Assembly: GCA_963575745.1 (NCBI GenBank)
Contig: CAUYUJ010018059.1
Span: 1,638,990 to 1,702,989 of the forward strand
Length of the DNA: 64,000 nucleotides
Origin: Prorocentrum cordatum
Lineage: Eukaryota > Sar > Dinophyceae > Prorocentrales > Prorocentraceae
Direction: 5' to 3'
Shown: positions 62,788-64,000 of the stretch, piece by piece
Layout of the letters: the number at the start of each line of letters is the position of its first letter
Position numbering within the stretch: the first letter of the stretch is position 1
Position numbers and translations under genes: made by a program
The notes under the pieces: generated by a model
Seen by the model: the letters and a program-made list of their open reading frames with translations, nothing else
The model's database searches: none
What the model was told of the DNA's origin: nothing

Positions 62788-62944
62788 GATGTCGTGATTT
62801 TTTCAATACGCGGTCCCCAGAAGTCTTCACCCATTCCCCAGGACCGGTTTTTCATCCTGAGTCGTTTTTTGACGGTCCCGAGGCCCAGCGAGGGCCCCTG
62901 GGGGCCGAAATTTGCGAGAAACCTCCGTCTTGATGTTTTCAACA
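62788..62944. repeat. Repeat family K, copy 3
   Basis: GATGTCGTGATTTTTTCAAT and CGTCTTGATGTTTTCAACAC as direct-repeat edges; GACCGGTTTTTCATCCTGAG and CCCGAGGCCCAGCGAGGGCC inside. Confidence 0.72.
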
Positions 62945-63118
62945 CGCTGGATCCCTGGGAGCCAGACCCCCATGCCCACGCACAAATGGGCTGGCACTTC
63001 CCCGCCTCGAACCTCTCGGGGCCCGCTCCGGGCTCCTGCCTCCCAGGCCCGGCAGCCCCCCCAGGACGACACCGCGCATCTTCTGGCGGCGCGCACTAGG
63101 CGGCGGGGGGGGGGGAAG

Positions 63119-63250
63119 GAGGGAGACCGTCTTCGAAAACGGCGACAGCGACGCAGGGAGAGGGGGAGGGGAGGGAGGGAGACCGTCTTCGAAAACGGCG
63201 ACAGCGACGCAGGGAGAGGGGGAGGGGGGAGGGGGAGGGGGAGACCGTCT
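63119..63250. repeat. Tandem repeat, about 60 bp, 2.3 copies
   Basis: GGGAGACCGTCTTCGAAAAC then GGCGACAGCGACGCAGGGAG occurs twice, with a third partial start GGGGAGACCGTCTTCGAAGA. Confidence 0.9.
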
Positions 63251-63360
63251 TCGAAGAGAGGCTGCTTCTCTCAGAAGACGCCTGCGCTGAGTCTCCAGTT
63301 GAGCCCGGCGCCTTCTGAGGAGCAAGGGTGCTTTGAAGAACCCCTCCCCCACCCCACCCC

Positions 63361-63490
63361 CTGGCCATCGCTCGGACGTCAATTCCCTGTGTTTCGTTCC
63401 GTTTCGTGCGCGGTTTTTTCGCCAAATGGTCAAGGATGCTCCTCGATGGTCCTCGCCGAAGAAGAAATGCACACGTCCGAGCGATGCCAA
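63361..63490. mobile_element. MITE, family F copy 4
   Basis: CTGGCCATCGCTCGGACGTC to ACACGTCCGAGCGATGCCAA, middle GGATGCTCCTCGATGGTCCT. Flanks ACCCC/GACCC are uninformative. 63491-64000 shows no supported gene. Confidence 0.85.
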
Positions 63491-64000
63491 GACCCCCCTT
63501 GTGCGCGTGGCTGACTCCTGGGGAAGTGACCGCAGGCGCCCCGACATGCTCCTGATCACCTTGCTCTGCGTTCCGCTCTCCCCGCCACGCGGGGCGCGGG
63601 GTCGCCGCTGCTCTCGTGCCCTCGCGGCGCCCCCATGGAGCAGAACGGCTGTCGTGCACATACATTCCAAGCCAGCGGGCGCTAGCGGGCCGAAGACGGC
63701 GGAGGCGCCGGTCGAGCTACGGGCGGGACACGCCGGGAGCGGACTGAGGTACGACGGAGCGCAGGAGGAGAGGAGGCGTGGGAGGGGCCACGAGCTACAG
63801 AGAACGTAAGATCCGTCGCGGGCGTGAAAGACTCCGCTCAGAACGGAAAGTGCCCTTACACGTACATGCACATGCACACTTTCGGCGGTCGCGGCCTCGC
63901 ACGCGGCGGCGAGGCGAAGTGAGCCGTAGCGGTGGGAACGCACGCGCGCGGTCGGCCATCAGTCGGGATCGCGTTGGATCGCCGCGCACGCCATCTGAGC

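Overview
This looks like nuclear DNA of a dinoflagellate. Four things point that way: a degraded copy of the dinoflagellate spliced-leader sequence sits directly upstream of a long uninterrupted reading frame on the minus strand (near 14.1 kb); the two recognisable multi-exon genes need GC or GA as well as GT donor sites to keep frame; coding sequence is very sparse in 64 kb; and the DNA is GC-rich and saturated with short repeats. I cannot name the species. Most long open frames in the window are artefacts of high GC, of purine-rich microsatellites, or of minisatellites whose period is a multiple of three.

Genes. (1) 11.8-14.1 kb, minus: an intronless secreted or membrane-anchored protein of about 740 residues, no family recognised, with a relict spliced leader at its 5' end; probably a retroposed (mRNA-recycled) gene. 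(2) 36.06-37.39 kb, minus: a DUF5672-type (glycosyltransferase-like) protein in at least three exons, with its 5' exon(s) not found. (3) 51.15-55.82 kb, minus: a complete four-exon pepsin-family aspartic protease with signal peptide, DTGS and DSGTS active-site motifs. Weaker candidates are a Cys-rich exon (28.25-28.78 kb, minus), a short exon (60.34-60.44 kb, minus), and coding-like stretches at 2.9-3.6, 22.9-23.1 and 40.7-41.0 kb.

Repeats dominate. I find about twenty families of short (100-250 bp) interspersed elements; many have terminal inverted repeats and so look like non-autonomous DNA transposons (MITEs). Letters A-X are my own labels. Families A, D, F, G and I carry 5-bp target-site duplications (TSDs), family E carries 8-bp TSDs (hAT-like), and family C is compatible with TA. 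Nested insertions are visible: G inside A (15.6 kb), V inside W (26.1 kb), I inside an 18-bp minisatellite (47.4 kb). The introns of the protease and DUF5672 genes are largely made of these elements. No transposase gene is recognisable.

Tandem repeats: about a dozen (GAG/CTC)n polypurine tracts, a (CAC)n tract, (GAC/GTC)n tracts, GT and GA tracts, a 69-bp minisatellite at the left edge, a 2.5-kb 18-bp minisatellite (46.3-48.9 kb), and a striking inverted pair of 24-bp minisatellite arrays forming a palindrome of about 1.1 kb (49.53-50.62 kb).

Region by region: 0-11 kb repeats and non-coding GC-rich DNA; 11.8-14.1 kb gene 1; 14.2-36 kb MITEs, polypurine tracts and one Cys-rich exon; 36-38.3 kb gene 2; 38.3-46 kb repeats; 46.3-50.8 kb minisatellites; 51.1-55.8 kb gene 3; 55.8-64 kb MITEs again. 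The three genes share no obvious pathway.
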